From the NCBI GenBank assembly GCA_947474815.1, contig CANJJU010000012.1, forward strand, positions 1 through 33,498: DNA of 33,498 nt, read 5' to 3'. Of this stretch, positions 25,961-33,498 are shown one piece after another. Within the stretch, counting starts at the first letter, position 1; every line of letters starts with the position of its first letter. The position numbers and the translations under genes were made by a program. The notes beneath the pieces were generated by a model. The model did no database searches and had not been told where the DNA came from. It saw nothing but the letters and a program-made list of their open reading frames with translations. Origin of the DNA: Chitinophagaceae bacterium (lineage in GTDB: Bacteria; Bacteroidota; Bacteroidia; Chitinophagales; Chitinophagaceae).

Positions 25961-26133
25961 ATTAATGAGTTTTGCTAAAAATAACCCGAAAGAGAACCGT
26001 TGTATTAAGAAGCGCTTATATAGGCGCAGTTAACTGTTTACAAACGACCACCCTTATGATAAGTAAAAAGACGTCTTACATGCAATACAAATGAGAACGA
26101 AAGCATATTTTTGCTATCATTAAATAGTAAGAC
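25961..26133. promoter_or_regulatory. Divergent control region with two 10-bp palindromes
   Basis: This 173-base region separates the lamin-tail gene (minus) from asd (plus). It holds the palindromes CAGTTAACTG (26027-26036) and AAGACGTCTT (26068-26077), and a GCGC-N8-GCGC element (about 26012-26027). A perfect TAnnTTTG box TATTTTTG (26106-26113) lies 20 bases before the asd ATG. For the minus strand only TATTTTTA (25976-25983) is seen. No gene fits here. Confidence 0.45.
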
Positions 26134-27126
26134 ATGAAAGTTGCAGTAGTAGGCGCCACAGGATTGGTAGGCACAAAAATGTTGGAAGTATTAGCTGAAA
26201 GAGGATTTCCTGTTACAGAACTTATTCCTGTAGCATCTGAAAAATCAATTGGAAAATCAATTGTGTTTAACGGAACCTCATTCCCAATAGTTGGAATGCA
26301 AGAAGCCATCAATAAAAATCCTGCTGTCGCAATCTTTTCTGCAGGAAGTGCTGTTTCATTAGAATGGGCTCCTCAATTTGCAGAAGCAGGAATTACGGTT
26401 ATTGACAATTCAAGTGCATGGCGCATGGATGCTACTAAAAAACTAGTAGTGCCAGAAGTAAACGGAGATGTTCTCACCGCTGCAGATAAAATTATTGCCA
26501 ATCCAAATTGTTCTACCATTCAAATGGTGGTGGTATTGAAACCGCTACATGATCGTTATAAAATCAAAAGAGTAGTAGTAAGCACCTATCAAAGCGTAAC
26601 CGGTACCGGCATTAAAGCAGTTACTCAGCTCATGAACGAAAGAATTGGAAAAGAAGGAGACATGGCTTATAAATATCCTATTGATCTTAATGCAATTCCT
26701 CACATTGATTCTTTTTTAGACAATGGCTATACAAAAGAAGAAATGAAGATGACGAATGAAACAAAAAAAATAATGTCTGACGATTCAATTAAAGTAACAG
26801 CCACCTGTGTACGCATTCCAACGGTGGGTGGACATAGCGAATCGGTAAATATTGAATTTGAGAAAGACTTTGATCTTACTGATGTAAGAAAGTTACTTGC
26901 CGAATCTCCCGGCATTGTTTTAAAAGACGATGTAGCGAATTTCATTTATCCAATGCCATTAACGGCACACGACAAAGATGATACTTTTGTAGGTAGACTT
27001 AGAAGAGATGAGACACAACCCAATACGCTCAACTGCTGGATTGTAAGCGATAATTTACGTAAAGGAGCTGCTACCAATGCTATACAGATTGCTGAAACAT
27101 TGATAAAACAAGGATTTATACAATAA
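26134..27126 (+). CDS. asd: Aspartate-semialdehyde dehydrogenase
   Basis: Asd reduces aspartyl phosphate to aspartate semialdehyde with NADPH, for lysine/diaminopimelate, threonine and methionine synthesis. The 330-residue protein has GATGLVG (7-13) for NADP. The catalytic cysteine C126 is in NPNCSTIQ. RIPTVGGHSESVNIEF follows, with the active-site H234. Length is normal. It has its own promoter box at 26106-26113 and is convergent with korB with 13 bases between stops. Confidence 0.96.
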   Translation: MKVAVVGATGLVGTKMLEVLAERGFPVTELIPVASEKSIGKSIVFNGTSFPIVGMQEAINKNPAVAIFSAGSAVSLEWAPQFAEAGITVIDNSSAWRMDATKKLVVPEVNGDVLTAADKIIANPNCSTIQMVVVLKPLHDRYKIKRVVVSTYQSVTGTGIKAVTQLMNERIGKEGDMAYKYPIDLNAIPHIDSFLDNGYTKEEMKMTNETKKIMSDDSIKVTATCVRIPTVGGHSESVNIEFEKDFDLTDVRKLLAESPGIVLKDDVANFIYPMPLTAHDKDDTFVGRLRRDETQPNTLNCWIVSDNLRKGAATNAIQIAETLIKQGFIQ

Positions 27127-27139
27127 TCGGAGGGATCAA

Positions 27140-28171
27140 TTACGAAATCGTCCAAGTTTCATTTCCGCGTAATAATTTATCTAGAGAGCCCTTGCCCTTT
27201 TTTGCAATGACTTCTTCTATTTGCATAGCCATCATGTCTTCGTAACAAGCTCTTTCTTTTTGATAAAAAACACCAAATGGTCTGGGTAAATGATCTTGTA
27301 AAGCGGGATCATCAAACATTCTTACCAATATTTGTGCTTTATAAAAATCTGTTTCATCATGAATCCAGCAATCGTCTTTGCTAGCACCTTCTTGTAAATC
27401 AACTACTACAGGCTTAAATCCATCGAGCTTGATTCCTTTATTTTGAGAAGGGCCAAATACTAATGGCTGGCCCTGTTCAAGAAAAATAGCCTCCGCTGCT
27501 TTAGAGCTTTTTTCTGTAAACACTTCAAAAGCGCCGTCATTGAAAATATTGCAATTCTGATATATTTCAAGAAAAGAAGTGCCTTTGTGTGCATTAGATC
27601 GGAGTAGCATAGCTTGCAAATGCTTGGGGTCTCTATCCATTGACCTAGCTATAAAACTTGCATCTGCTCCCATTGCCAATGCCAAGGGGTTGAAAGGATG
27701 ATCAATACTACCAAAAGGAGTGCTCTTGGTGATTTTATGTTCTTCTGAAGTAGGTGAATATTGCCCTTTGGTAAGGCCGTAAATCTGATTGTTGAATAAT
27801 AAAATATTGACATCAAAATTTCTGCGCAATAAATGTATGGTATGATTTCCGCCAATACTCAATCCATCTCCATCTCCTGTAACAATCCATACGCTCAATT
27901 CGGGGCGAGCAGCTTTTAATCCACTGGCTACTGCAGTTGCTCTTCCATGAATGCTGTGCATGCCATAAGTGTTCATATAATAAGGAAAGCGACTACTACA
28001 CCCAATACCAGAAACAATGACAATATTTTCCCTTGGAATACCAAGCGTTGGCATTACTTTTTGCACCTGAGCCAATATTGAATAATCTCCACATCCAGGA
28101 CACCAGCGCACTTCCTGATCTGTAGCAAAGTCTTTTGATGTTAAAGGAGAGGCTGTGGAAATATCGCTCAT
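27140..28171 (-). CDS. korB: 2-oxoacid:ferredoxin oxidoreductase beta subunit (KorB type)
   Basis: The beta subunit binds thiamine diphosphate and a [4Fe-4S] cluster and works with an alpha (or alpha-gamma) subunit in CoA-dependent oxidative decarboxylation of a 2-oxoacid, often 2-oxoglutarate. The 343-residue protein has WCPGCGDY (C24, C27), then C58 and C207, which fit the four cluster cysteines. GDGDGLSIGGNH (99-110) with NNQIYGLTKGQYSP (127-140) forms the TPP site. The ATG at 28171 follows a TAACTTTA box at 28194-28201. The alpha subunit gene, normally just upstream, is absent: the neighbour is a divergent transporter. Substrate assignment is by similarity only. Confidence 0.88.
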   Translation of the reverse strand: MSDISTASPLTSKDFATDQEVRWCPGCGDYSILAQVQKVMPTLGIPRENIVIVSGIGCSSRFPYYMNTYGMHSIHGRATAVASGLKAARPELSVWIVTGDGDGLSIGGNHTIHLLRRNFDVNILLFNNQIYGLTKGQYSPTSEEHKITKSTPFGSIDHPFNPLALAMGADASFIARSMDRDPKHLQAMLLRSNAHKGTSFLEIYQNCNIFNDGAFEVFTEKSSKAAEAIFLEQGQPLVFGPSQNKGIKLDGFKPVVVDLQEGASKDDCWIHDETDFYKAQILVRMFDDPALQDHLPRPFGVFYQKERACYEDMMAMQIEEVIAKKGKGSLDKLLRGNETWTIS

Positions 28172-28193
28172 ATTGTAAATACTTTAGGTGGTG

Positions 28194-28201
28194 TAAAGTT
28201 A
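28194..28201 (-). promoter_or_regulatory. Possible korB promoter box
   Basis: TAACTTTA on the minus strand has one mismatch to TAnnTTTG and lies 22 bases before the korB ATG. No convincing TTTG element is seen upstream. Confidence 0.25.
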
Positions 28202-28307
28202 GTATATAATAGATATTTTATAAGAAATTTCAAATTTATATTATTAATCCAACTATCATAGAAAGTAAAGAGAAGAGGTAAGCTTTTTGTAATAAAAAGG
28301 AGTTAAA

Positions 28308-29792
28308 TTGAAAAAAATGAACAGCCGATTATTTAAAGATATTTTAATCAAGTACAAAAAGGAATGGTCCATTCTTATTGGATTGCTATTATGTAGCTTT
28401 TTTGTTACAACAAATCCTTTATCGCTTGAGCATAAGGCTAGTATAGTTTTATCTATTGCAATATTGATGATTAGCTGGTGGATTCTTGAGGCGCTGCCAC
28501 TTGCGGTAGTTGCACTGATTCCTATTGTTGCTTTTCCCCTTTTAGGTGTAAGTACAATTAATAACGTTACCAAATCTTACTCCGATTCGATTGTGTTTCT
28601 GTTTATGGGTGGGTTTTTAATAGGAATTGCAATTGAAAAATGGAATGTACATAAACGCATAGCACTTAGCATTATTAATATTACCGGTACAAATGGAAAT
28701 AAAATTATATTAGGATTTATTATTGCCACAGGATTTTTAAGCATGTGGCTTAGCAACACCGCCACCACAATGATGATGTTTCCAATTGCAATGTCTGTTA
28801 TTCATGTAATTGGCAATCAAGATACCGCAGGTACGAATGTGAAAAATTTCCAATTGGTACTCATGCTTTCAATAGCCTATGCTTCTAACGTAGCACTGGG
28901 AACGATTATTGGCACACCACCTAACGTAGCGTATGTTAATTATATATCTGAGAAGTTTAATTATAACATTGGCTTTACCGATTGGATGATTTTATTCACT
29001 CCGCTAACCATTGTGCTTCTTTTTGTATTGTATTGGGTAATGGTAAAATGGCTGTATCCAAATGGAATTAAACACAGTGAAAATGGAAGAGCCTATATCA
29101 ATGAGGAATTAAAAAAGCTAGGAAAATTAACCATCCCAGAAAAAAGAGTTTTAGGAGTTTTCGTCTTAACAGTATTTTCTTGGATTTTTAAAAATTCAAT
29201 AAATAATATTCAAAAATTCATAGAGTTAGATGATACCATTATTGCAATGATAGGAGCAATATCCTTATTTATTATTCCTGCTGGAAACGATAAAACAAAT
29301 AAAGAAGAACGATTGCTTACATGGGAGGACACAAAAAAAATGGCATGGGGGATTTTGATTTTATTTGGTGGAGGCATTGCGCTGGCAAAAGCATTAGAGG
29401 AAGTAAAACTCATGGATCAGCTGGGGGTTTTTATTGCTTCTTATTCAACAGAGAACGTTTTTATAATGATTGTAATTATTACTACTATTTCAGTTTTTTT
29501 AAGTGAAGTAATGAGTAATGTTGCACAGGTAATTGTAATGGCACCCGTTATTTCATCTGTGGCTATAGCGCTTCATATGGACCCGCTATTACTAGGTATC
29601 CCCATGACGCTTGGAGCAAGTTGTGCAAGCATGCTTCCAATGGGTACACCGCCAAATGCAATTGCATTTGCAAGTGGTTATATTAGGATTAAAGACATGA
29701 TAAAAACAGGCTTTGTGCTAAACGTGATTTGTATTATCATCATCAGCCTTTTTTGTTATTTTTTACAGCCGATGATTATGCATCTTAAGTAG
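28308..29792 (+). CDS. DASS/SLC13-family anion:Na+ symporter
   Basis: The 494-residue protein is polytopic with internal two-fold symmetry. The first half has SNTATTMMMFP (149-159) and GTPPN (202-206). The second half has SNVAQVIVMAP (403-413) and GTPPNAIAFA (446-455). These are the DASS substrate/sodium-site motifs, so import of dicarboxylates such as succinate or malate, or of sulfate, is likely. The start is TTG at 28308, supported by AAGGAG at 28297-28302, a 5-base spacing and a rare clear Shine-Dalgarno sequence here; an ATG three codons later is possible. It is divergent from korB and 15 bases from the convergent amidase gene. Confidence 0.87.
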   Translation: MKKMNSRLFKDILIKYKKEWSILIGLLLCSFFVTTNPLSLEHKASIVLSIAILMISWWILEALPLAVVALIPIVAFPLLGVSTINNVTKSYSDSIVFLFMGGFLIGIAIEKWNVHKRIALSIINITGTNGNKIILGFIIATGFLSMWLSNTATTMMMFPIAMSVIHVIGNQDTAGTNVKNFQLVLMLSIAYASNVALGTIIGTPPNVAYVNYISEKFNYNIGFTDWMILFTPLTIVLLFVLYWVMVKWLYPNGIKHSENGRAYINEELKKLGKLTIPEKRVLGVFVLTVFSWIFKNSINNIQKFIELDDTIIAMIGAISLFIIPAGNDKTNKEERLLTWEDTKKMAWGILILFGGGIALAKALEEVKLMDQLGVFIASYSTENVFIMIVIITTISVFLSEVMSNVAQVIVMAPVISSVAIALHMDPLLLGIPMTLGASCASMLPMGTPPNAIAFASGYIRIKDMIKTGFVLNVICIIIISLFCYFLQPMIMHLK

Positions 29793-29807
29793 TGGTAGCC
29801 AAATAGC

Positions 29808-31568
29808 TTACTTACAACCTTCCAAGAAATCCTTCACTCCTTCTACAATTTTTTCGGCCATTTTTTGCTGGAATGATTCATTGAGCATTTTCATTTCTTC
29901 TTCAGGATTACTTAGGAACAGGGTTTCAATTAATGCATTGGGATATTCTGTAGGGCTATTCAACATAAAATTAAAAGAACCATTGTTGCCATATTCTTGT
30001 AAGCCAAGTTCTAGCATACGCTGATAAATAGCATTACTCAGCGGCCTAAATCCAATGTAGCGATAAAACGTACTGGTTCCTTGAATGTGTATTGGATCCG
30101 CAGAAGAATTTAAATGTATGCTCAACAGTAAATCAGGTAGAGTGTCTCTATAAAAAAGAATACGTTCTTTGTTATCAAAAAAAACTTCTTCTTCTCTAGT
30201 CATGATTACTTTCGCTCCAGCATGTTCAAGTAATTTTTTAAGTTTAAGCGAAAGGGCCAACGCAAGGTTTTTTTCGGCCACTCCTGTTGGTCCACCTGCA
30301 CCCGTGTTAGTTCCACCATGACCCGCATCTATTGCAATGGTTAGTTTTTTTAAAGATAATTCTGCGGGCTGTTGTTTTAATTTAACAACCAACACATTTC
30401 CTTTATAATAAATTTGATGTCCCCAATGTTGATGATGTTTAAGTTGAATGGTGATTCTAAAAATATCATCTGCTATTTGTTCGTATTGAACATTTTTTAT
30501 TTCTTTAATTGAATTCAATTGATTGATCCAATTCGTGTTATTGGTAGCTCCGAAAATATCTACAATTATTTTGGAGGGATCTGTTAATTGAAAAGACTGA
30601 TAAGGCAATTTGTTTGTCAATTCAATATTAACATAATCATAAGCAGAGTCGCCATAAATCCTCCATTTACCCGTTAGTGCCGAAGGGGTAAAGGTTCCCT
30701 TAGGCATTAGGTTGACATGTTCATCTGGGATATAGGCGGTTCTGTTTCTTGTTAATTGTACTTTATAATGAGTACCTACCTTCCCTATTATTTTCAGTGG
30801 AATCAAACTATCTAGATAACCAATTTTAGCACCTCCTAGCCTATCATCTCCTAAGCCATATTCTAAATGAGCCAAGCGCCCTTTCGTGATTACAATATCA
30901 GAATCACTTTCTCTCATCACTGAAAACAGATTGCGGGTTTCTTTTGTAATCTTTTTACCTAGACTATCTATAATGGTAATAGGTATTTTAAATTTTTGAA
31001 AAGTATCTATTTTCTGTATTTCATAAGTTCCCTGATATATTCCTGCCATTCCATTGGTAGAGGAAATAGGCATTTCATATAACGGTATATTATTAAACAA
31101 AACCGCAGTTATCCCTGGATAAGCTTTTACTTTAAATTTTACTTTATCGCCCGTCCTTAATAAAAGATTTCCATCTGGAAAGGTTTGTATGCTTTCAATG
31201 CCAAACTGCTTTACGGGTTCGGCTGGTGAGGGAATTGAATAATTGTATTCAATTTTTTTTGATACAGAATTACTATCATTTAAACTGGCAACAATTGTAA
31301 AAGAAGTGTCTCCTTCTAACAAGCTTAACTCATAGGCAAAGGCGCCTGTTGGATAGACTTTTACAATTTGATCATTAATTAAAAGTAAACAAGATTTACA
31401 AGTACTTCCAATAATAAACTGCTGAGTGCCATTGGTATTGTTAAGTGCCTTAAGTGGTTCAACAAGTTTTATAAAAGGTTTTTCTTGCTGTTGAGAATAG
31501 GCTGAAGAACAAGAAAAAAGAATCCCAATTAAAATATATAGTAGTATGCGATTGGAGGTCCCTTTCAT
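29808..31568 (-). CDS. N-acetylmuramoyl-L-alanine amidase with N-terminal AMIN/SH3-like region
   Basis: The enzyme cleaves peptide side chains from peptidoglycan during cell separation. The 586-residue protein has an N-terminal export signal (about 1-25). LFSC at 17-20 could be a loose lipobox, or cleavage may follow AYS. Beta modules fill 30-220, an SH3-like segment is at about 225-290 and an AMIN-like module at about 300-398. The C-terminal Amidase_3 domain (408-583) has zinc ligands H417 (AGHGG), E432 and H485 (SIHLNS), and catalytic E548 (IETLFLSN). All key residues are present. It starts 24 bases after the acyl-CoA dehydrogenase on the same strand, although the functions differ. Confidence 0.88.
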   Translation of the reverse strand: MKGTSNRILLYILIGILFSCSSAYSQQQEKPFIKLVEPLKALNNTNGTQQFIIGSTCKSCLLLINDQIVKVYPTGAFAYELSLLEGDTSFTIVASLNDSNSVSKKIEYNYSIPSPAEPVKQFGIESIQTFPDGNLLLRTGDKVKFKVKAYPGITAVLFNNIPLYEMPISSTNGMAGIYQGTYEIQKIDTFQKFKIPITIIDSLGKKITKETRNLFSVMRESDSDIVITKGRLAHLEYGLGDDRLGGAKIGYLDSLIPLKIIGKVGTHYKVQLTRNRTAYIPDEHVNLMPKGTFTPSALTGKWRIYGDSAYDYVNIELTNKLPYQSFQLTDPSKIIVDIFGATNNTNWINQLNSIKEIKNVQYEQIADDIFRITIQLKHHQHWGHQIYYKGNVLVVKLKQQPAELSLKKLTIAIDAGHGGTNTGAGGPTGVAEKNLALALSLKLKKLLEHAGAKVIMTREEEVFFDNKERILFYRDTLPDLLLSIHLNSSADPIHIQGTSTFYRYIGFRPLSNAIYQRMLELGLQEYGNNGSFNFMLNSPTEYPNALIETLFLSNPEEEMKMLNESFQQKMAEKIVEGVKDFLEGCK

Positions 31569-31592
31569 TTAATAAAAATAACATTATAAATT

Positions 31593-33389
31593 CTATGATA
31601 AAGAATATTTATTATCTGAAATTAATTTATCGGCAATTCTCCTTCTTGCCTCTTTGCTATTAAACGAAGGGGTTTTAGTGAATCTTTTTAATCCTAATAA
31701 AAGCATTCTTTGTTCATCGCCCTCTGTAAAAGAGTTGATAGCTTCTTTTCCTGCCTTGTTTAATTTATCAATCGCATCGTATAAATAACAATGCATCATA
31801 TCTGTATAAATAGCAATAGAAGCATGTGTATTTTTTTGGGTCATTTTCATTACTCTCAACAATGCGCTCTCTGCTGTGAAAGTTACAATAGCCATGTCTG
31901 CAATGTTCATTAATATTTCTTGTTCATTTTGGAGGTTCATCATTAATTTTTGCACTGCTGTTCCGGCTACCATTAAAATCCCTTTTTTCATATCAATGAT
32001 ACTTTTTTTCTCAGCCGCAAATGCGCTATCATCTTCCTTAGCAAAATCAGGTATACTCATCAACTCTTTTGAAACAGCCATGGCAGCAGTCATTAAATCT
32101 AACTTTCCTTTCATGGCACGCTTTAGCATCATGTCCACCGTGAGCAATCGATTGATTTCATTGGTTCCTTCAAAAATTCTATTAATCCGACTGTCTCTGT
32201 AAGAGCGACTGATTGAATATTCATCACTAAAGCCGTTGCCTCCATGAATTTGCACTCCTTCATCTACCACAAAGTCTAGTACTTCACTGCCTTCTACTTT
32301 TAGAATAGCACATTCAATAGCATATTCTTCTGCTGCTCCTAATAAGCCTTCGTTAAATGGTTTTCCAGCAGCAATTAATTCCTTTTCTTTATCCTCAATC
32401 CATTTAGCTGTTCTATATAAAGCACTTTCAGATGACCATATGCGAATAGCCATTTCAGCGAGCTTATGTTTGATGGCTCCAAAAGTAGCAATCGGCTTAT
32501 TGAATTGTTCCCTTGTGTTAGCATATACTACACTGTCCGTTAATGCAAGCTTAGCGCCTCCCAATACAGCTGCACATAATTTTAATCGGCCAATATTTAA
32601 AATATTAAATGCGATGATATGGCCTTTGCCTATTTCGCCTAAAACGTTTTCTACAGGAACTTTACAATCTTGAAAATAAAGCTGTACGGTAGAAGATCCT
32701 TTGATACCCATCTTGTGTTCTTCTGAGCCTTGAGTAAAACCCTCCATTCCACGTTCAATAATAAACGCAGTAAATTTATCTCCATCAATTTTAGCAAAAA
32801 CAGTAAATACGTCTGCAAAGCCACCGTTTGTAATCCAGCACTTTTGTCCATTTAAAATATACTGTTTCCCATCAGTTGAAAGCGTTGCAGTTGTTTTAGC
32901 GCCCAATGCATCACTACCACTATTCGGTTCGGTTAGTCCATACGAACCTTTCCATTCTCCACTAGCAAGTTTGGGTATATACTTGTTTTTTTGTTCCGGT
33001 GTTCCAAAGTATAAAATCGGTAAAGTGCCAATACCGGTATGTGCAGCCAATGCAACACTAAATGAAAATCCGCCGCCCAACGCTTCGTTCACCAAGGTTC
33101 CAGTAACAAAATCTTTTCCTAATCCACCCAGCTCTTCTGGGATAGCCGTTCCTAATAATCCTTGTTCACCGGCTTTTTCCATCAGAGAAGGCATTAATCC
33201 TTTTTCTAACGAATCGATGCGATCCATAACTGGCAAGATTTCTGTTTGAAGAAATTGCACACACATTTCTTTCACCATTTCTTGTTCTTCATTGAAATCT
33301 TCTGGAGTAAAAGTATCAGTGGGATTGCTTTCTTTGATTAGCCACTCTCCTCCTTTTAATAAGCTGGATGTAATTGTTGAGGTACTCAT
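31593..33389 (-). CDS. Long-form acyl-CoA dehydrogenase
   Basis: The flavoenzyme introduces the 2,3-double bond into acyl-CoA in beta-oxidation. The 598-residue protein has the N-terminal helical domain (about 30-145), the FAD/substrate segment GLTEPNSGSD (151-160), and the C-terminal helical domain with QIHGGNGF and RIFEGTNEINR, whose E407 is at the catalytic position. An extra C-terminal region of about 170 residues follows, as in very-long-chain enzymes (ACADVL/ACAD9 type). This suggests long-chain substrates, though the preference is inferred. It is preceded by the end of another minus-strand gene 43 bases upstream. Confidence 0.92.
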   Translation of the reverse strand: MSTSTITSSLLKGGEWLIKESNPTDTFTPEDFNEEQEMVKEMCVQFLQTEILPVMDRIDSLEKGLMPSLMEKAGEQGLLGTAIPEELGGLGKDFVTGTLVNEALGGGFSFSVALAAHTGIGTLPILYFGTPEQKNKYIPKLASGEWKGSYGLTEPNSGSDALGAKTTATLSTDGKQYILNGQKCWITNGGFADVFTVFAKIDGDKFTAFIIERGMEGFTQGSEEHKMGIKGSSTVQLYFQDCKVPVENVLGEIGKGHIIAFNILNIGRLKLCAAVLGGAKLALTDSVVYANTREQFNKPIATFGAIKHKLAEMAIRIWSSESALYRTAKWIEDKEKELIAAGKPFNEGLLGAAEEYAIECAILKVEGSEVLDFVVDEGVQIHGGNGFSDEYSISRSYRDSRINRIFEGTNEINRLLTVDMMLKRAMKGKLDLMTAAMAVSKELMSIPDFAKEDDSAFAAEKKSIIDMKKGILMVAGTAVQKLMMNLQNEQEILMNIADMAIVTFTAESALLRVMKMTQKNTHASIAIYTDMMHCYLYDAIDKLNKAGKEAINSFTEGDEQRMLLLGLKRFTKTPSFNSKEARRRIADKLISDNKYSLS

Positions 33390-33432
33390 TGCGGTAGGTT
33401 TAAATTATTATAATAGAAATACGCAGTTTTGC

Positions 33433-33498
33433 TTATTTCAAGTTTTCATATACCTTTTGTAACACTTCTTTTGCAATTTCAATTTGCCCATGGGTAAC
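33433..33498 (-). CDS. 3' end of a minus-strand gene cut by the window edge
   Basis: One frame is open from the window edge to TAA at 33433, encoding VTHGQIEIAKEVLQKVYENLK. Only 21 codons are visible, so family and function cannot be stated. Its position 43 bases before the acyl-CoA dehydrogenase start suggests a shared transcript. Confidence 0.35.
   Translation of the reverse strand, partial: VTHGQIEIAKEVLQKVYENLK

Overview
This window looks like chromosomal core genome from an aerobic member of the Bacteroidota, most likely a Chitinophagaceae-type organism; that placement is inferred from protein style and gene order, not from a database search. The DNA is AT-rich and genes are tightly packed. 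Shine-Dalgarno sequences are nearly absent, and several genes carry the Bacteroidota promoter box TAnnTTTG, twice with TTTG exactly 19 bases upstream. I see no insertion sequence, prophage, CRISPR array or rRNA operon.

Layout. (1) Positions 17-7995, minus strand: a long co-directional block for translation, transcription and envelope housekeeping, rimP-nusA-infB-surA-hflX-Rieske ferredoxin, then tRNA-Asn with its own promoter. The rimP leader carries a perfect hairpin followed by a T-rich run, a possible attenuator. (2) 8153-8389: a divergent small membrane protein. (3) 8488-15460, plus strand: a phenylacetate catabolism cluster, tetR-paaE-paaA-paaB-paaC-paaD-(mgtC/sapB)-paaG-paaI-paaY. It encodes the ring-epoxidising multicomponent monooxygenase (A, B, C, E, with assembly factor D), the epoxide isomerase (G) and two accessory thioesterase-type proteins (I, Y). 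The ligase paaK, the ring-cleavage enzyme paaZ, and paaH and paaJ are not here. The tetR gene has a perfect 8+8 inverted repeat over its promoter. (4) 15537-17462: obgE and a lipid kinase. (5) 17443-20751, minus: a polytopic patatin-type hydrolase and heme A synthase. (6) 20838-23352: rnhB, a YciO/Sua5-type gene (minus), a PfkB-family sugar kinase and a small membrane protein. (7) 23357-25960: a large secreted lamin-tail-domain protein. (8) 26134-29792: asd, korB without korA beside it, and a DASS-type dicarboxylate transporter. (9) 29808-33498, minus: an N-acetylmuramoyl-alanine amidase, a long acyl-CoA dehydrogenase and the last codons of another gene.

The feature least explained by known genes is a family of non-coding inverted arrays (A 549-632, B 1838-1911, C 3294-3373, D 11561-11662). 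Each sits in a gap between co-directional genes and is built from degenerate 7-9 bp units around GTT(T/C/G)AA. The units run one way in the left half and the opposite way in the right half, so each array can fold into a long imperfect hairpin. Three occupy the three successive gaps infB/surA, surA/hflX and hflX/Rieske; the fourth splits paaB from paaC. A second theme is promoters whose TAnnTTTG box ends only 4-8 bases before the start codon (the DUF4834-like gene, tetR, obgE, ctaA), which predicts leaderless or near-leaderless mRNAs. Convergent gene pairs are unusually close (20 bp overlap to 15 bp gap), with no room for ordinary terminators.
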